NCBI GenBank assembly: GCA_021647375.1
Contig: JAKIUV010000066.1
Span: 1-15,713 of the forward strand
Length of the DNA: 15,713 nt
Direction of reading: 5' to 3'
Source of the DNA: Robiginitomaculum sp.
GTDB lineage: Bacteria > Pseudomonadota > Alphaproteobacteria > Caulobacterales > Maricaulaceae
The notes beneath the pieces were generated by a model, which saw only the letters and a program-made list of their open reading frames with translations, was not told where the DNA came from and did no database searches. A program made the position numbers and the translations under genes. Of this stretch, positions 14,719-15,713 are shown in pieces (positions within the stretch are counted from its first letter, which is position 1; every line of letters starts with the position of its first letter).

Positions 14719-15505
14719 ATGAGGGCGCTCAGTGTTGTAATAACTTATCCATTCGCCAATATCTTGTTTAGCTTGCAGGCCTGTTTCAAAGGCTCGCAAA
14801 TATACGCATTCATATTTCAAAGACCGCCAGAGCCGCTCGATCATTCGGTTATCGATCCAACGGCCTTTGCCATCCATGGATATTTTGACGTCGGCATCTT
14901 TGAGCACCTTGATAAAATCATGGCTGGTAAACTGGCTGCCCTGGTCTGTGTTAAAAATTTCAGGTGGGCCGTATCTGGCCAAGGCTTCTTTGAGAGCCTC
15001 GGTGCAGAACTCAATCTCCATCGTGTTGGACAAGCGCCATGACAGCGCCTTACGGCTATACCAATCCATAACCGCAACAAGGTACAAAAACCCTTTGCGC
15101 ATAGGAATATAGGTAATATCCGTGCACCAAACCTGATTGGGCCTGTTAATAGTGAGCTTCCCCAGCAGATATGGATAAACCTTGTGTCTAGTGTGTTTTT
15201 TACTGGTATTGGGCGTCTGGTATATAGGCACGAGCCGCATCAGACGCATTAAGCGGCGGATTACGGTGCCGTCCAGCCTTGTGTCCTTGGCGCTGCATAT
15301 ACCGCGCCATTTGCCGAGACCCGTACCACGGTGTTTTGAGGAACTGCTTGTCAATAATCCGCATGAACTTCAGGTTCTCTGCGCTCTCCCCGACAGGCTG
15401 ATAATAAAGCCCAGAGCGCACAAAGGATAAAAGCGTGCACTGGCGACGAACGCTGAGCCTTGTATGATTCTTATCAATACACATTTGCCTTCGTGCCTTG
15501 CTCAA
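14679..15505 (-). pseudogene. IS3-family transposase OrfB, frameshifted
   Basis: Integrase-type transposase of an IS3-family element different from the one at 11842. The first part runs from ATG 15505 (MSKARRQMCIDKNHTRL, then YYQPVGESAENLKFMRIIDK and TPWYGSRQMARYMQRQGHKAG). One extra base at the TT of 15261-15262 then shifts the frame, and the reading continues as RRLMRLMRLVPIYQ. The catalytic triad is complete: D in WCTDITYIP, D in FNTDQGSQFTS and E in MIERLWRSLKYECVY. Near the end it reads YYNTERPHLS and runs through the terminal repeat. An open frame from 15354 to 14584 exists, but its first residues lie in the wrong frame of this gene and its last belong to another IS, so it is not a real gene. 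A single base change disables it, which suggests a recent loss. Confidence 0.82.
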
Positions 15506-15593
15506 CGACCGAAGGCCTTTTTTACGAAGTGCCCACGGGTGAAAAATCTCGCTCTACCACCAATTGCCCGATCTTGGCGTGCAGCTTGTCAAG
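15502..15593 (-). pseudogene. C-terminal remnant of IS3-type OrfA
   Basis: On the minus strand LDKLHAKIGQLVVERDF (15593-15543) is the usual C-terminal coiled end of an OrfA. The expected finish KAFGR and stop is found at 15519-15502, overlapping the orfB start as usual. Between them are 23 bases where related genes have about six, so some 17 bases were added. The N-terminal part is missing because IS21-type repeats begin at 15594. Confidence 0.6.
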
Positions 15594-15637
15594 GGCGGAG
15601 TAAAATCAGGCCATGTGGCGGCGTAAAAGTCTACCAG
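15594..15637 (+). repeat. Two 21-bp IS21-type terminal repeats
   Basis: The copies lie at 15594-15614 (GGCGGAGTAAAATCAGGCCA and one base) and 15617-15637 (GGCGGCGTAAAAGTCTACCA and one base), two bases apart. They match the minus-strand repeats at 52-184 in the opposite orientation, most closely the one at 52-72 (GGCGGCGTAAAAGTC). They probably mark the end of an IS21-type element that has cut the IS3-type copy. Confidence 0.6.
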
Positions 15638-15654
15638 TACGCTGTGCTTAAATG

Positions 15655-15690
15655 ATGTGATAAAGGGGCCAATTGGCCCCTTTATCACAT
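15655..15690. terminator. Perfect 36-bp palindrome, likely bidirectional terminator
   Basis: Every base pairs with its partner around a central AATT, with the core AAAGGGGCCAATTGGCCCC followed by TTTATCACAT. The A run, GC-rich stem and T run on both sides make it look like an intrinsic terminator working in both directions. The T run is short (TTTAT, then TTTCTTTC a little later). It may instead be a remaining half of a chromosomal gene's end just outside the IS cluster. Confidence 0.65.
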
Positions 15691-15713
15691 TAGTTTCTTT
15701 CTTACCTTTGTTT

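Noticed and set aside
14584..15354. Long minus-strand ORF as a complete transposase gene
   Set aside because: Its N-terminus reads the IS3 orfB in the wrong frame and its C-terminus belongs to an IS481-like element, so I list the parts as separate pseudogenes.
1..15713. tRNA, rRNA, riboswitch or origin sequences
   Set aside because: No cloverleaf-like arms, conserved rRNA stretches, DnaA-box clusters or known riboswitch cores were seen on either strand by eye.

Overview
The window looks like a stretch of alphaproteobacterial chromosome. A conserved housekeeping core and a drug-efflux operon are surrounded by decayed insertion sequences. The evidence for the group is the style of the IspH, RNase HI and ArgRS proteins, ispH lying directly beside rnhA, and a TetR-MFP-RND-TolC operon. 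By eye the core has mid-range GC, so a marine Maricaulales/Hyphomonadaceae-like organism is possible, but that placement is only a guess.

Layout: (1) Positions 1-529 are IS debris: IS21-type terminal repeats, then a broken transposase N-terminus with a helix-turn-helix. (2) Positions 530-1959 (minus strand) hold ispH overlapping rnhA by four bases. (3) Positions 2102-4486 (plus strand) run divergently: a small unrecognised lipoprotein gene, then argS six bases later. (4) Positions 4487-4854 hold a fragment of an IS3-type OrfA. (5) Positions 4855-11732 (minus strand) form an apparent operon, in transcription order tetR, mfp (HlyD/AcrA type), rnd (HAE1-type pump) and tolC, followed by a four-EF-hand lipoprotein gene. 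A sigma70-like promoter and a 20-bp near-palindrome lie just upstream of the shorter tetR start, suggesting autoregulation of the operon. (6) Positions 11842-13161 are an IS3-family element with at least six inactivating lesions. (7) Positions 13202-14526 hold one intact, AT-rich gene for an exported DUF547 protein, flanked by a 40-bp inverted repeat formed by two copies of one IS end. (8) Positions 14527-15713 are nested IS remains: an IS481-like end, a frameshifted IS3-type OrfB, IS21-type repeats in the opposite orientation to those at the left edge, and a perfect 36-bp palindrome that looks like a bidirectional terminator.

How the genes work together: the minus-strand block encodes a complete tripartite efflux machine (inner-membrane RND pump, periplasmic adaptor, outer-membrane channel) with its own TetR regulator. 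The EF-hand lipoprotein just downstream may be co-transcribed. I found no clearly new defence, CRISPR or toxin system. The points most worth checking are the tetR operator and a similar site before mfp, the DUF547 gene isolated between inverted IS ends, and the nested, chimeric IS structures that create misleading long ORFs.
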